Source: Bog-473 sp963719485 (lineage in GTDB: Bacteria; Actinomycetota; Acidimicrobiia; Acidimicrobiales; RAAP-2). From it: a stretch of 64,000 bases of DNA. The stretch is from NCBI GenBank assembly GCA_963719485.1, contig OY970387.1, positions 3,472,001-3,536,000 of the forward strand, in the 5' to 3' direction. Both the position numbers and the translations under genes were made by a program. This document shows, piece by piece, positions 63,542 to 64,000 of this stretch; position 1 is the first letter of the stretch, and each line of letters opens with the position of its first letter. Below the pieces are notes generated by a model. That model ran no database searches and had not been told where the DNA came from. It saw only the letters and a program-made list of their open reading frames with translations.

Positions 63542-64000
63542 ATGGCAACCGGCAACGTGGATCTCGACATCGACGGCATCACCGCCGATGGTGCGCGGGC
63601 CATTGAGGACGCGGCATCGACCGAGGCCCTCAACCAGGTCGACACCGAGCTCCTGGGCAAGCGCTCCCCGCTGAACCGGGCCCACCGCGCCCTGGGCGGC
63701 CTCGATCCCGAGGCCCGCAGGGAAGCCGGCCGGCGTATCGGCGAAGCCCAGTCGCAGCTCAGGGCGCTGCTGGCGGCACGCCGTGCCGAGCTGGCGGAGT
63801 CCGAGCGTGCGGAGGCGCTCCGCGCCGACCGCCTGGATCTGACCGAGGTCATCCCGGACCAGGTGCGCACGGCACCGGCGCGCGGGCACCTGCATCCCGC
63901 CACCCAGGCCCGGGCGGAGCTCGAGGACGTCTTCGTGGGCATGGGGTTCACCGTGGCCGAGGGCCCTGAGGCGGAGACGGACTGGTACAACTTCGAGGCG
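63542..64000 (+). CDS. pheS: Phenylalanyl-tRNA synthetase alpha subunit, N-terminal part
   Basis: The frame from ATG 63542 runs off the window after 153 residues. It shows the coiled-coil N-terminus of PheS (QVDTELLGKRSPLNRAHRALGGLDPEARREAGRRIGEAQSQLRALLAARRAEL) and then RGHLHPATQARAELEDVFVGMGFTVAEGPEAETDWYNFEA, the start of the catalytic domain with class II motif 1. The typical KGKG (here GKRSPL) follows TELLG. The catalytic core, motifs 2 and 3, and pheT lie beyond the window. Confidence 0.93.
   Translation, partial: MATGNVDLDIDGITADGARAIEDAASTEALNQVDTELLGKRSPLNRAHRALGGLDPEARREAGRRIGEAQSQLRALLAARRAELAESERAEALRADRLDLTEVIPDQVRTAPARGHLHPATQARAELEDVFVGMGFTVAEGPEAETDWYNFEA

Overview
The window looks like one contiguous piece of a high-GC actinobacterial chromosome, most likely from the class Acidimicrobiia. 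The supporting signs are a very G/C-rich third codon position, frequent GTG starts, an actinobacterial integration host factor (mIHF), a PriA without a Walker A motif, and a secreted protein ending in the GYW/SDGG-type repeats common in Acidimicrobiia. No tRNA, rRNA or CRISPR array is visible. The order is mostly housekeeping operons with a few accessory genes and one insertion sequence. No gene-free stretch exceeds 300 bases; the largest are 48216-48487, 8838-9081 and 61044-61244.

Layout. 1-9081: a partial DUF222/HNH gene, a carotenoid oxygenase, tyrS, a small lipoprotein, a flavin-reductase-like protein, several small proteins, and a large secreted beta-helix protein broken by a frameshift. 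9082-15252: nfuA, then the shikimate run aroC-aroK-aroB-aroQ, followed by pepQ, efp and nusB. 15286-24518: a complete pyrimidine operon, pyrR-pyrB-pyrC-carA-carB-pyrD-pyrF, with a textbook PyrR RNA site in its leader; carA and carB run together without a stop codon. 24557-30911: mihF-gmk-rpoZ-coaBC-metK-priA, then def. 30944-35076 (minus): metB, a cystathionine beta-synthase with an unusual N-terminal extension, and a secreted lipase. 35121-39408: fmt, a trans-aconitate-methyltransferase-like gene, rpe, and a two-gene aminophosphonate-type module (FAD oxidase plus phosphonatase-like HAD). 39442-42291: ribD-ribBA-ribH, without ribE. 42422-45500: a hydrolase/phosphotransferase reading frame ending exactly at an IS481-like element. 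45501-48215: a thioesterase, hisG, a small cold-shock-like protein, and a divergent tetR/SRPBCC pair sharing a perfect palindrome. 48488-60438: a heme-copper oxidase region with coxB-coxA-coxC, a cupredoxin, two CtaG-like proteins, two SCO1-type proteins, a TlpA-type thioredoxin and a 36-residue membrane protein. 60576-64000: a DUF1844-like gene and infC-rpmI-rplT-trmH-pheS.

Two window-wide patterns stand out. First, four genes (the beta-helix gene, aroK, carB, coaBC) each carry one single-base frameshift; three of these are runs of six G/C where seven would restore the frame. Because three of the genes are normally essential, base-calling or assembly errors are the simplest explanation. Second, many first genes of transcription units have a TANNNT -10 box ending 6 or 7 bases before the start codon, which predicts leaderless mRNAs.

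No clearly new defence or mobile system is visible. The most unusual items are the CarA-CarB read-through, the SCO1 domain fused to a polytopic membrane protein beside the oxidase, the CuA-like cupredoxin, and the hydrolase-phosphotransferase reading frame.
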